64,000 bases of DNA from assembly GCF_000204055.1 (NCBI RefSeq), contig NW_006768792.1:336560-400559 (forward strand), in the 5' to 3' direction. This document shows positions 33,001 through 44,780 of the stretch, one piece after another. The notes under the pieces are model-generated. The model saw only the letters and a list, made by a program, of their open reading frames with translations, was not told the origin of the DNA and did not search any database. The first letter of the stretch is position 1. The number at the start of each line of letters is the position of its first letter. The position numbers and the translations under genes are program-made. Source of the stretch: Melampsora larici-populina 98AG31. Lineage: Eukaryota > Basidiomycota > Pucciniomycetes > Pucciniales > Melampsoraceae.

Positions 33001-33329
33001 GTCATTGGCGGTGGTGTCAAAACGAAAAGTCCGGGAGGATGAGGTGTAGACTGAGCCAGTGCGGCTTCAAAGTAGTCTTTGACGATTGTGCGGTCTGCAG
33101 TTAAGGTAGGATCTTGATAATCTTGATCTGACGGTCCAGTCGAGGCTTTTGAAGTCGAAGCTGTCAAAGTATACGGTATGATATTCGTCTCGTCACTTGC
33201 TTCTGGTTTATAATTAAACCTAGGAGGTGGTGGTGCTGGAGGTGTCTCTGTCGCTGCTGGCTGTTGTCGAAGGCGTCTAAAAAGGCTCTCTAGGTCGGAA
33301 ATGAAGTTGGCAGGCAAGTCAAATCCCAT
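30022..33329 (-). pseudogene. gypsy gag-pol fragment 1: gag, protease, RT
   Basis: Minus-strand open frame. ATG at 33329 (MGFDLPANFI). The N-terminal third is disordered, then a gag-like capsid region (EAPKFTGLIEDPAAFFNWKR, MKPNEDFKTYAGRARDLF). A retroviral-type aspartic protease shows as VRALIDSAAETNLMS (Asp-Ser-Ala rather than the common Asp-Ser/Thr-Gly). Reverse transcriptase motifs: WVCDYRTLNKYTVKD, MPMGLTNGPATHQSR and CVVYIDDVVVFSDS (YxDD box intact), HEISADGVCPDD. There is no frameshift between gag and pol. The frame is cut at 30021 by the DNA element, inside the RT thumb/connection region (FLKKFVDGLS). Confidence 0.92.
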
Positions 33330-33505
33330 ACGTGAATGGGGTGTCGTGGTGTCAAAGGTTTCGCAGTTGTCACGTCGCACAGTCAAGATGGTGTCAAGAA
33401 GGAAAAAAAGAAAAGGAACAAGATAGAAAAATTGAGTTTGAATTTTGACAGGTGGTTGTTCGAGAGGTGGTTATAGTTGATCAACAAAGTTTTTGATTAA
33501 AAAAG
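33330..33505 (-). other. gypsy leader and primer-binding region
   Basis: Between the 5' LTR and the gag start. The first bases after the LTR on the minus strand are CTTTTTTAATCAAAAACTTT; I could not assign a tRNA primer match. Confidence 0.45.
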
Positions 33506-33840
33506 TGTAAGGCTTCTAGAGAAGTCTTCACTGAATGTGGGAGATTGGCAGTTGGCACAGGAGCAGAGCTCCAAAACGTAATCAAAAAACCCCGCTATCT
33601 ATTCCTGAATTCCTTAGAACTAGCTCCAGCCGAAATGTATCGGTCATTAGCCTCTACTACTAACTATGATAAGAGAAGAATTGAAAGATAAGACAAAATA
33701 AGAGAAATTGTGATGATCACTCACCTAGCTCCAGCCGAAATGTATCGGTGAAGAAGAATCTCTTCGTGGAGCTAGGGTGAAGTACAAGTAATGATGCCAC
33801 CCTGTCATAACCCATGCTGTAATCCCATGTAATCCTTACA
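33506..33840 (-). repeat. 5' LTR of the gypsy element
   Basis: 335 bp, matching 9554-9888 except for one base. Should carry the element promoter. Confidence 0.92.
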
Positions 33841-34582
33841 CTAAATAAATTACATGTGATACATCATGTAGCTTTTTGCCATTGACAAAATTGTCCCAAC
33901 AATCCACTACATAAATCATCATGGCTACTCAGGCAACATTTCTGTAGCCATCTGTCAGTAACCAAAAGGGTGTTGCATGAAGTTTAGTTGACAAACTTAC
34001 ACAAAGTCTTGGAATCAGTGTATGTAGTCAATTTTTGGTATGATTTTGTCAAGCTGGAAAATGTTACAGCACGTATTACATATGATTCACACATCCAGAT
34101 GAGCACATAACTGAGTAAACCTGTATGTACATGGTAACCACCTATTCACTCAGCCTGCTGCCATATGTAGGGTGGGTGGCATGGCTCAGGTGTGCAGTGA
34201 GAGATACTTTTATGACAAATCATACTTCTAATCAGTTTGCCCTTCCCATTTGGGGAAGTTGAATGATGTTCACAGTGGTAGGTAAAAGAGTTGACCAAAA
34301 TTTGTGAATCAACATCTGTGTCTTTTGAGGGCAGGTGGGTGTGTTGAAAGTGGGTATGAAAAATTGTAAGGTGGAAAATCACAAATGCTGTTGGACTGGA
34401 CTCTTGATTTGTTGTTTTTCCTCACAAATGGAGAGGAGCAAACTGCCTTGTCTAAACCAATACTTAATTCCTGCTTGGTCACCAGACACAACCTTTTTGT
34501 TCTGGGGATCTATCACATTGGTGTCTGAGGAAGTGGCCCATGCATGAAACAAACATAACACATGTGCCTCCTTGCTCAAATA
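33841..34582. other. Non-coding flank, includes repeat copy 34150-34290
   Basis: No gene. At 34150-34290 lies the inverted partner of 8850-8995 (AGCCTGCTGCCATATGTAGG, then ATGGCTCAGGTGTG and CTTCCCATTTGGGGAA). The remainder is unremarkable. Confidence 0.5.
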
Positions 34583-34991
34583 TAGGGCTATGACCCAGCT
34601 GCAATGCTGCTTTGGATCCCGCCTCAGGCCTGGGGTACTCAAGACAGTAACCAGGCAGCATCAGGCAGGCCCTGGTTTGGGTCAGCCCTTTTTGAGCTAG
34701 TTTGCTAGCTTGGGAGGTATGCTCAATAACATGAATTGTTTGAAATTAAGCATACAGCCAAAAAGGATAGAACAAGAAAACAAACCAGTGTAAAGAAACC
34801 AAACCATAGCAAACAAGGAAAAATAAGAAACAACTGCGAGAAGTAACAAGTGTACAGAAAACATAGAGCGGCCATGTCCCCTTGTCTCTATCATCAGGTT
34901 AGGGCTTAGGCCCTGGGCTCAGCCTTGACCTAGCCTGGAAAATGTTTGGGCACACTTGGCTGGGCAGGGCCAGGGCCAAATCCTAGCCCTA
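34583..34991. mobile_element. hAT-like MITE, 409 bp
   Basis: Begins TAGGGCTA and ends TAGCCCTA. It is flanked by CTCAAATA (34575-34582) and CTCCGATA (34992-34999), an 8-bp duplication with two changes. GGCCCTGG-rich ends resemble the element at 59315-59666. No coding capacity. Confidence 0.5.
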
Positions 34992-35509
34992 CTCCGATAT
35001 TAAACAAGCACACTTGCTCGGAAAACAGTTTGAATTACACTTAAATTTGGACTGTGAATTTTCTGAAGTTGAGGCCCCCCATTTGTCTGTATTTTTCTTG
35101 AAAGGATAGTCCAGGGGAAGGCTGAAGCATTTTCTGGTTCAAAAGCATTACATCTCTTTGATGATACACCTGGTATAGCAGGTACAAAGTCCATCATTTT
35201 CTTGTTCTTTCCTTCTTGGTTGTATGCTTAATTGTGAACAATTCATGTTATTAAGAATACCTCCTAAGCTCTCAAACTAGTTCAAAAAATGGCAGGCCCA
35301 AACAGGGGCTGCTCGACCCGGTACCGTTCTTGAGTACCCCAGGGCCCATGCCGGATCCACACCGGCCCGGTGACTGACCGTGAAGTCTGGGGCCGGAACA
35401 CATTTTCTCCCTACGGTACCGCACCACCAACCTCAAATCCCCAGGTCCAGGGACTTGCAAAGATTTTCAGCCTCACACAATAATTTATCACAACGTCCTC
35501 CAACATACG
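34992..35509. other. Upstream region of uL30m gene
   Basis: Non-coding. The last 100 bp (CCAACCTCAAATCCCCAGG onwards) are the likely promoter and leader. Confidence 0.4.
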
Positions 35510-36022
35510 ATGCTCTTGCAAAATGTCACCCAGACATACCGAGCGACCCAGCAAGTCTCTCGATTGATCGCTCCTCGCTTTCATCCACTCACTAGAACGC
35601 TTCCGAGTGCAAATATTAATCGATGTTATCTTTCGACTCAGCCCACACCTCCCGCTACGACAGCTTCCACCTCTAGCTCTGTTCAACCTATTGAGCAGAA
35701 AACGAAAACAAGTCAAGTGGCTTCAGAAGAATGCGAAATTAAACCGAAAACTACTCATTATCGAGTCACTTTATTTCGATCTGCAATCGGTCTACCCAAG
35801 CCGAAACGAGATACCCTGGCTTCGCTAGGACTCAAGAAAAGAATGAATACAGTCTATCATCGACATTCACCTGATGCTGCCGGTTTAATTCTCAATGTTA
35901 AAGAACTTCTCAAAGTCGAAAATGTCACAGAAGAGGAAATGAAGATGGCTGTGAATAGTAGTCGACGATTGGTGGGAGATGATCGGGGTTATCGTCGGCT
36001 TTATAACGTTCGCGATCTATGA
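35510..36022 (+). CDS. Mitochondrial large-subunit ribosomal protein uL30m
   Basis: Single exon, 170 aa, ATG at 35510 (MLLQNVTQTY). Residues 1-70 are basic and Ser/Thr-rich without acidic residues, a mitochondrial targeting sequence. From about 83 comes the L30 domain: HYRVTLFRSAIGLPKPKRDT, LASLGLKKRMNTVYHRHSPD and GLILNVKELLKVENV, which is the L30 fold with its conserved I-G-x-x-x-x-x-R/K-x-T-L and short C-terminal extension. Acts in the mitoribosome. Homologue of yeast Mrpl33. Shares the plus strand with the gamma-glutamyltransferase gene 690 bp downstream. Confidence 0.85.
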   Translation: MLLQNVTQTYRATQQVSRLIAPRFHPLTRTLPSANINRCYLSTQPTPPATTASTSSSVQPIEQKTKTSQVASEECEIKPKTTHYRVTLFRSAIGLPKPKRDTLASLGLKKRMNTVYHRHSPDAAGLILNVKELLKVENVTEEEMKMAVNSSRRLVGDDRGYRRLYNVRDL

Positions 36023-36710
36023 GGATCTCATGAAGCACAGTTCCCCTTGATATCACTTATATTACATGGGTCCTTGTATGTCGTGCGGAAAGAGGTTTGT
36101 CTCATAGTCTTCCCCACCTCCGCCAAGTGTGCGCTGCGCTGACTTTGTTTTCGATCATAGTTCGTTGACTAGATTCTTATTACATTCACCACAATTTTTA
36201 TACCTCCGATCACATTTTTAATTATACCGATACGCTGGGCCGTTAAAGACTTGTCTGTCGTATGCCCGATGTTTTGCCTTTGATATCACAAAATTTCTCA
36301 TGTGAACTTGGCCTCCGAGCCTTCTGCAACTCAAGTTTTGTAGACTTTTCTTTCTGCATTGTATTCAATTTGTTGAAAGAACGACAATGTCAAAATGGTT
36401 CTGAGTCTAAGCTCACCCAATTGCTCAATGAGTTATTGTATGCTTGTCGACGTCTAGCACGCCTTTTCTCCATGAGAACTCTTCACGGCCACTGTAATCA
36501 GCTGTAATCCAGTTGTGTAAATCTTACACAAACAATCCATCTTACTCAAAGAAACGAATCTACTCTTGACCCCCAAGCCCACATTACGTCATCACACCAT
36601 TTCTATTCGCCAGATTTCAAACTATACAAGAACTCCTTTCAGTCAACCAGGGGAGAACGACACACTCTAAGACTTCTCCCTAGCTTTGTCTAGCCCTTTT
36701 CTCATTCGAT
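36023..36710. other. Intergenic region uL30m / GGT
   Basis: No gene seen; 3' UTR of uL30m and promoter of the downstream gene, with a pyrimidine-rich leader before the ATG at 36711. Confidence 0.45.
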
Positions 36711-39103
36711 ATGAATGATCTTTCGTCTCGTATCCAATGGGACCGAATCGAGCCTGCCTTCAATTCTGACTATGCCGCCTTTCCAAGCCGGCGGAGCGTC
36801 GTCTTCGGTTTGTGTCCTCGTTTCTATCAGCTTTGCTTGGTCACACATGAGATCGATCACCATGGCCTGTCATTCAGCATTCATTCTATAGCTAGCCCGA
36901 GGCTTTGCATCTAACTGTCTTGATGATACAGGAACCCTGGGCATGATTGCTTCCCCTAATCCTTTAGCTTCCTCAGCAGGAATTGAAATCTTAAACAAAG
37001 GTGGCAATGCAGCAGATGCCGCCGTGGCTACCGCTGCTGTTTTGAATGTCGTCGATCCTTGTAACTGTGGAATAGGAGGGGACGCCTTTTGCTTATTCTT
37101 CAACTCGGCCGATCAGAGCCTCAAGGGACTCAATGGGAGTGGGCGAAGTCCAGCAGCTTTGAGTCTAGAGAAGGCTCGCGAGTTGGGCATATCTGGTCGT
37201 GAGATTCCTATAAAGAACATCAACTCGTTTGTTTTTACTCAGCTTGAAACTGAAGGCATAGCCCTTACTGACGTCAGACTCGCTACGGTCAATGTAATGT
37301 ATTCAGTGTTACGGTGCCAGGCTCATGTGCAGCTTGGGTGGACACAATCAAACTATTTGGCTCTGGTCGTGTCTCTTTAGCTGAAGTCTTGCAGCCCGCT
37401 ATACGTCTAGCCGATGAAGGATTTCCAGTCTCAGAGATTGTGTCTGTGGAATGGCAGCGTTCAGAGTCTCTTTTAAAGGCCGCCAGTCCGAATGGTCATG
37501 AGATGCTTCTTGATGGTCAACGGGCACCTCGTACTGGAGAGATCATGACGAACAAAACGTTAGCCGAAACATTCAAAACAGTGGCTCAGCATGGGCGGGA
37601 CGGATTCTATCGGGGTCGAATCTCGGAAGAAATCGTGAAGTGTGAGTGCATCTGTGCATGTGGCACCCCGCAGGATTACGTTTATTTGATCTTTCATTCT
37701 TCTTTCCGACGATAGTGATCAAATCTAAGGGCGGAGTCATGGAATTGTCTGACCTTGACTCGCATACATCCACGCCCGTGGATCCGATCTCATACGCCTA
37801 CCATGCCGCAAACCAAGGCGGCGTCACGTTGCATGAGCTTCCCCCTAATGGACAGGGACTGACTGCCTTAATGGCTTTGGGTATACTTGAATGCCTTGAA
37901 GAGTCGGGAGTGGTGGATATGGGAAAGATGGAACACAACTCAGTAGAGTGGCTACACACTTTGATTGAATGCATGAGACTAGCGTTTGCGGATACCAGGG
38001 CTTATGTGGCTGACCCATCCAAGCAAGACGTCCCGGTGAAAGAAATGCTCGATAAAGAATACCTCAGGAGTAGGTCGAAGCTTTTCGATCCCACGAAAGC
38101 TAAAGCGAATGTCAGCAGAGGATCTCCCATCAAAACTCAGGAAACAGTTTACTTTACCACAGGTGATAAGGACGGGAATGCTTGCTCTTTCATCATGTCG
38201 AATTATGCCGGATTGTAAGCTTGTCTTTTCTCAATTTTTGTACGAGTTCACGAGATAATGTAATGGGAGGCCAGTGGTACTGGTGCTATACCTGCTGGAT
38301 GTGGTTTCACCTTACAGAATAGAGGATGTAACTTTACTCTTGATCCAAAACATCCTAATTGCTTAGAAGTACGTTCCTCCTATTCCTGTCGAAAGCCTTT
38401 TGATTCTCATGCTCTACTAACCAAATGTCGGACATGTACCAAAATCTAGCCGGGAAAACGGCCATACCATACAATTATCCCAGCAATGGTCACCCGTAAG
38501 AATGACTTGTTCTTGTCCTTTGGCGTTATGGGAGGTCAGTGACTGGTCATCTAGATCATCATGATGCGCAATTTGATCCGCTCAAATGACTTTGAACGCC
38601 ATTTCCAGGCTTCATGCAACCCCAAGGCCATCTGCAAGTTTTGATGAATATGTTGCATCGCGGATTCAGTGTTCAATCTGCTCTTGGTCAGCTTTTTGAC
38701 TAGGTTGATTTTTTGATTTGTAAGAAGATTGGACTGATCGGAATGGATCAATAGATGCACCGCGCTTCTGTATCTCAGCAGCCATGCCCGATGCAACCGA
38801 TGATCAGGCGGACGCGTGTGATATAAACGGTGAGATATTCTTGGAGGAAGGAATCGATGTCTGTGATCTTATTAAATGCCTTCTTAGAAAGACAATGCTT
38901 ATTTTACATCCATCCTGCAGCAAAATGTGGCAAAGGCGCTCACTGACATGGGACATCAAGTCAAGATCATCACGGGTCCCAAAAGGGGGATGTTTGGACG
39001 AGGTCAGGTAATTCAAAAGGTGGTGGACAAAAATACCGGTAGATTTGTATGGGCTTCTGGTTCAGATCCACGTGCTGATGGACAATCAATTGCACAAATT
39101 TGA
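36711..39103 (+). CDS. Gamma-glutamyltransferase / glutathione hydrolase family
   Basis: Nine exons: 36711-36807, 36932-37226, 37307-37641, 37716-38214, 38275-38368, 38450-38534, 38609-38686, 38755-38858 and 38921-39103 (590 codons, 589 aa, all junctions in frame). Motifs: [63 protein letters not shown] (made by splicing), [20 protein letters not shown], then the autoprocessing site before Thr of [16 protein letters not shown] (Thr about 386), [31 protein letters not shown] and [17 protein letters not shown]. Members are N-terminal nucleophile hydrolases that cleave gamma-glutamyl bonds, e.g. in glutathione. There is no signal peptide or N-terminal membrane helix, so this is probably an intracellular form closer to bacterial-type GGTs. 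The short first exon ([10 protein letters not shown]) is the least certain part. Confidence 0.9.
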
Positions 39104-40326
39104 AATGAACTGGAGATATGGACACCTCCTCATGTGTAAATTGTATTTTTCATGTCATTATCTGGGTATTTTTTGTTGGCTCAAGAATACCGACGATTCT
39201 TACGTTGACGGTGATGCCAAGAACCTTAGTACTTGCTTACAAAAATGGCTTCTACAATTGAGAAATTATCAAAGTTTTTTTATGACCCAGCTGGGCAGTC
39301 CCAATGATGTGAGTGTCTAAATATGTTTGTGGTATCCACTGAGATACAAGAGTGACTCAAGAAAATTGGAAAGATAGGCAAAGTCACATATTTGCAACAG
39401 GTTTCTGAGGGACTGATTGCATTCACTGTGAGTGTGATATTTACAAGAAAATGGTAGTGAAACGAGGCAAGCAAAAGCACAAGTAGGACATTGACGAGAC
39501 TGGATTGTGCAAGCGCGGTATCCTCGACAAAAAGAACTTTCATCAGAAGCGGTGGTGATTGGCGAGGGTCTGACTCACGACTCAGTGGTCAGAGAGGCTT
39601 AGGCTTCAAGTTCCATTTTCGTCAGTTTCTGGGCTGAGTATCCACAGGGTAGATGGTCAAATTTGCATGCAAGCATTGGACACAGTACTTGATACTTTGG
39701 CTCGAGGTGTTACTTGAAGATAGTGCGAACGTATATGTCTAATATTAAATGAGATTGCGGTGGAATGCAGCCTCGGAATCCCACTCAGAAGATGTGGACG
39801 GGCTCAGCTTGCTGTGCTTTTGGGTTTGGCATTGAACCTTCAGTTGGAGCTTGGACAAAGATGAACGTGAGCGTGTGGGCCGCGGACCGGTAAATGGTCA
39901 ACAGTTGTTTTTTCGTATGAGGATGACAGTTGAGTCACCCCGAGACCCGAAAGCTGGAATGATTTCACTCTGCTTTGGTTACAATCCCCTCAAGGCTCGG
40001 GCTGCTTCAGTCTTATTCCCTTCAAGGCTCAGACTGCTCCAGTCCTCGGTATGCAAAGTTACCCTCTCAAGGTTGCAACACGATCGTCGTGAATACGCAT
40101 GTATGTACGAGTTGAGTTGGTAAACACGTGGTTGCCCTGTGCCTCTAAATAGGAGCTGGAACACATCCAAAATCTTGAACGCCTCCTCGACTCTCAAACG
40201 CAGAAACTCGTACCCCAAATTGCCCCCTGGTTCCTCATTAACACTCAACACTTCCAAGCAACATTCGTTCACTTCAATCTAAAACGAGTACCCAGACCGC
40301 TTCATAATTCATTTAATCAGATCATA
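39104..40326. other. Intergenic region GGT / Cys-rich gene
   Basis: No supported gene. ORFs of 80-97 codons on both strands between 39280 and 40270 lack motifs. The bases from about 40150 (rich in CTTCCAAGCAACATTCG-like sequence) look like the leader of the next gene. Confidence 0.4.
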
Positions 40327-40741
40327 ATGGACAGTGCGTGCGGGTGAGTAATTCGCAAGTTTACCGAGCATATCAAGTAGCTTGCTAATTTGAACTTTTC
40401 TAGGCTTGCGAGTGCTGCCTGCTTCACCTGTTGTGAATCGTTAATCTGGCCTTGCGCGACGACCACCAATGGTAAAGCACCACTTCTTCTATTCAATTCT
40501 GTTCTATCGTTTGATAGGTTTTCTGACTGGTTCTTTGTTCTGAGTAGGTAGATCTAATTCTACCTGTTGCTGTTTCTCATGCGACTGCTGGCCTCAGATA
40601 TGCGGCTCGAGTCTTGATACTTCCAAGGACCGATATGCCGCCAATACTCAACAGCTCGCACCTGATACTTCAGCTCGTCCAAACGAGGTTCCCCCCTCGT
40701 ATCCGGTTAGCCAAGGGATGTCCGTCCCACCTACAACTTGA
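40327..40741 (+). CDS. Small Cys-rich protein, 92 aa, unknown function
   Basis: Exons 40327-40343, 40404-40471 and 40548-40741 give 93 codons. The exons are too short to stand out individually. ATG GAC AGT GCG TGC runs into a GTGAGT donor. Residues 5-47 carry eleven Cys, clustered as CFTCC and STCCCFSCDCW with a final ICG. The second half has no Cys and is polar and Pro-rich (DTSARPNEVPPSYPVSQG). There is no signal peptide, and the middle is only mildly hydrophobic, so Cys clusters suggest palmitoylation at a membrane or metal binding rather than secretion. All three introns boundaries are GT-AG with CTAAT/CTGAC-like branch sites. I do not recognise the family. Confidence 0.6.
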
Positions 40742-42547
40742 AGACAACTTCGCATCATAATACGATCTCAAGTTGTGTCTGAGCTTCAACTTCGAGATTT
40801 GTGGTTACCATCTTATTTCGGAAACTATTTGTCTATTTCACGGACGTGTGTTATTATGAGATATTTGAAGACTCCAGTGCTCCTTTTAGCTCGAAAACAA
40901 CACGGTCTAGTTCTGTACTCTTGTATTGCTTTCTTTTGATGACACCTCAACAGACAAGCTTATCCTGCAAACATTGCAAGGATTGAACTCAATATAATGG
41001 GATCCGGTTCAGATAGTTTGCACACTGATCGCTTTTTTGATTTTTAATATACCAGACCTCTCTGTTTTTGTTTCTTTATCAGATATCTAAACTTGACGGT
41101 TTCATCCCTTTCTTAAGATGCGTTCTGCATATGATGGGCATGCTTTCCCTCAGAATAAACTGTTATCTCCTTTACCTTACCAATATACATCAACGCCAGT
41201 CTCTTTTCTTAAGATAATCATTTTTGCAATGGGGCAAGCTTCATCAATCGACTACCTTCAGAGTTGAATTTTTTATTCAACTGAGTGAATACCTTCCTTC
41301 TGTAAGACAAAGTCACTTTGGCCTCAAGATCAATGGAACGCTTGAAGTAAATATGTTTTCTCCTCGCGAGTACATGAAAGACATAAGTGTTATCACGACT
41401 ATCAGAGATTGCAATGACTCGCTGATTTGCATACATCACAAATCTTCAATCCCTCACTCTTGCCAAGCCTTGCTTGTAAATTATCATCATGGATTGTATT
41501 ATACATGGTCATGATCACCAACCAAAAATCCAAACCACTATTCTTCTATATGTGATGAAAATGTTTATCAAATTCAAGTCCCTGGTTGTGTGTATTGGTT
41601 CCTCATTCCTGCAAGTGTGTCAAACATGAGCAATGCTTGATACATGTGCTCTTTGAAGTTTGCACTTGTCCTGACCAAAGTGCAATAAAATTTTTGACTG
41701 CATTCTTAAATCTTCTTCAAGGGAGTTCAAACTTTCATTCAAATATGTAAGAGAAAAACCAGCTGAATCCAATATAGAAACAATAGCACAACTTTCAAAA
41801 GGATTTGAACAGGTATAAAGGCACAGCAGCTTGATTGGTTAAGCTTAAGCCAGGCTTGATTAGGGTGGCAGTGCAATCCAATTCCAACCAGGATGCTTCA
41901 TCTTACTCACAAGTTGAAGGTGATAATTCAAATTCAAACTGAACAGAAGTCTTCAGAAACAAGAATCTTCTCTAGTCTCACCCTGCAAATATTATGCCTT
42001 CTCATACTTCAGCACAGCAGCCAGATTTTGTCAGAATTTACCATAGACATCACAATGGGTATATCTTCTACCTCTGAAAGGATATCCTTCTTGAACTTTT
42101 TGAATCCTGTCAAGTGAGTCTGAAAGGTTGATTTAGTGGACCATTGAGGGGTTCAGAGGCCATAGTTAGTGATAGTTGTGGTCTATGAGAGGTCAGGCTT
42201 CAAGCCAGTTTTTGAGTTTTCCCTTCTCATTTTTTGATCTCTCAGCTATGTGTTCTCATCTGATTTATTGGATGTTGCAATCCAACATTGCATCCAATTG
42301 CCAGTATTACAAAAAGATTTGGTTTGAGTCAATTGTACACTGACCAGTGACAATTATCATCAAAGTGTATAAAATATGTATCCAAGGTACTCTCACAATT
42401 AATTTGAGATATTTTTGTTAATATATAACGTACAAATAGATTTTCTGTCTTCTATAAACCAAATTATTTTGTAGCTGGTCAATTGCCATCATCATTTACT
42501 ATCTTCATTACCTTCAGTCAAATTTATACATTTCAAAATGGGTTGCA
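40742..42547. other. Long intergenic region, no gene seen
   Basis: 3' UTR of the Cys-rich gene, then 1.7 kb of AT-rich sequence. Short ORFs (41224-41514, 41218-41439) show no motif. Nothing further is supported. Confidence 0.45.
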
Positions 42548-43715
42548 AAACATGAAACACAATCATAACACTTCTTTATGAACCGTTATGATTGAAAACA
42601 GATTTCTCCAAACTCATAAAAGCTGAAGTATTTTGATTTGTCACAAGGTTTCTCTGAAACTTCACTTCAGACTATTTTACGTCATTATGAAAGATTGTAT
42701 AACATGACCAAAAGACACTAAACAATACTTCTTCAAAATCATGATGTTTCATCATAGATTTGATGAAGCATGCTGCATCAAAATCATAACAAAACATCTT
42801 CATCAAAATCATGATGAAACATCATAATTTCAATGAAGCAATAGAGTAATCTTACTCAATTCACTTCAGAAATAGGTAAAGTATGTAATCCTGCTACTCC
42901 CTGGCTTATGAGTGCATGGCTTGTTTGACCCAGCCTTTGGCACAACTGAAAGGGTGCCCTGATTTCATATAAGAAGAGGTGGTTTTGCTTCCAAGAAAGA
43001 AACATGTCTTTGCCAACAGTATAAGAATCTCATTTCATACATTAACACCAAAAAATTCCAATACATCAGGTTTTTCTCTAGCATTTCTACCCCTGTTCCA
43101 TCAGGCCCACAACAACACCTTCTTTAACTTTACTACACCACATCCTTATTCCCTGCTGCTGTTTTATTACATATATTAACTTTAAAATAAAAAGTCAAAA
43201 TGCAACTCTATAACATTTCTCCGCAAAGAGTATAACATTCACATTTTATAGATTACCCAAAAAAACAATACTTCAGTTTTTTCTCTAGCATTTCTACTTC
43301 TGTTCCATAAGCCCTGCATCAACACCTTGTTTAACTTTACTGCACCACATCCTTATTCCCTGCTGCTGTTTTATTGCATATATTCAATTTAAAATAAAAA
43401 GTCAAAGATATAACTCTATAACAGTTCTCCGCCAATAGTATAACATCCTCATTTTATAGATTAACCCAAAAAAAACAATACTTCAGTTTTTTCCCTACCA
43501 TTTCTACTTTGGTTCCATACACCCTGCATCAACACCTTTATCACATTTACTACACCACATTCTTATTCCCTGCTGCGGTTTTGTTGCATATACTAAAATT
43601 AAAGTAAAAAGTCAAAGATTTCACTCTATAACACCATTTTCTAGCATTACTAATTCAGTTCCAAAGAACTGGTAACACTATACTTGAACATTCTTCTGGA
43701 TAAGGATATTTAGAA

Positions 43716-44780
43716 TTGATTTTTGGGTGTCAATTATTTGTAAGAAAAACACAGTCACAAAAAATGGAAGCTGATCCTCTCTCATGTAAGTTCATTTTGT
43801 ATCACTGTGTAAACAACCTTCACTGGGGAGATGGACTGATGGCCCCATTTGCTCAGGCTTTACCACCCATGTGGGATTCAATGGTAAAACTCTGTATAAC
43901 TGCTCCCTTTGTGGGAAGCGTGCAATGGCAGAGACCAAAAATCACTTGAAATCAGCAACTCACCAAGAAAACCTTGCTATGCGGAAACTGGTGTCAAACA
44001 CAGGATCAGCAAGAAGACCGTTAGTAATGGATTCATCTGGCCCCTCAACCTCTCCTAGGGCCCCCATTATCTCCAGGTCAAGGAAAGAGGTCTTTCACAC
44101 AGGTATCAGCTCCGGTGTCCCTGATTTCACCAAGTTCAGTGAACAATTGTTCCAGAGTCACCTCCAATGAGATCTTGCACCCTCCTGGCCATCCATCTCT
44201 CCAAAGACAAAGATCCAGCTCTGTTGGTCTCAATTCACCAGGCTCTCATTGAGCTGACTCTAGATCATCATCAATGTCAATTCAATCACCAGGTGGGGGT
44301 TTAAACCCAACACAAAGAGATGCATCTATTTCATCCAGGGGTCTCTCTGATGGCCTCCCATCTCTCCATAGACAAAGATCCTTCTCAGTTGGTCTCAATT
44401 CACCTGCCTCTCATCAGTCTTACTCTAGATCATCATCAATGTCAATTCAATGACCTGGGCAATCACCTGGTGGAAATGTTATCCAACCACAAAAGCCTGG
44501 AACCAATTTGCCTGCGGACCTATATGATTTGTGTAAAATGCCTCATGACCACACAGATCAAATTTTTGATGATGTAAATCCAGGGTCTGATACAGACTCT
44601 TCAGACGAGAACATGGAGAACCTGGTGGAGCAATCCAATGAATATGACCATGGACAGGATGAAGACTGGGAAACAGTTGTGTATGACGGACCTGCAATCC
44701 AGAATTGTGGTATCAAGGAAGGTTTGGTGGCACTTCATCAGCAAATGAATGGCTGGTTCCCATTTGAAAAATTGGAGGTA
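43716..44780 (+). pseudogene. Truncated transposase-like gene, left-arm copy
   Basis: Two recognisable pieces. First, a zinc-finger-like segment (YNCSLCGKRAMAETKNHLKS followed by ATHQ), a C-x2-C...H-x4-H arrangement. Second, an acidic stretch MPADLYDLCKMPHDHTDQIF, NPGSDTDSSDENMENL, then DWETVVYDGPAIQNCG and MNGWFPFEKLE. I recall this order as the N-terminal part of large rust transposase-like proteins (zinc finger, acidic region, W-x-P-F/Y); the catalytic part is missing. Frames are broken between the two pieces. The 46057-47190 copy is its mirror image. Confidence 0.5.

Larger units (their letters stand above)
9554..33840 (-). mobile_element. Ty3/gypsy LTR retrotransposon, split by two insertions
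   Basis: LTRs of 335 bp (9554-9888 and 33506-33840) begin TGTAAGG and end CCTTACA and differ at one base only. The coding strand is minus: 5' LTR at right, then gag-protease-RT, RNase H, integrase and 3' LTR at left, with a polypurine tract abutting the 3' LTR at 9889-9901. Domain order RT-RNase H-integrase is Ty3/gypsy. Flanks are CTAAG (left) and CTAAA (right), a likely 5-bp target duplication with one change. Without the insertions at 10850-11706 and 12917-30015 and one copy of each target duplication the element is about 6.3 kb, and its single gag-pol frame is open for about 1,703 codons. Near-identical LTRs mean a recent arrival. Confidence 0.92.

Noticed and set aside
39979..40272. 97-codon minus-strand ORF
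   Set aside because: Runs opposite the probable leader of the Cys-rich gene and has no motif.
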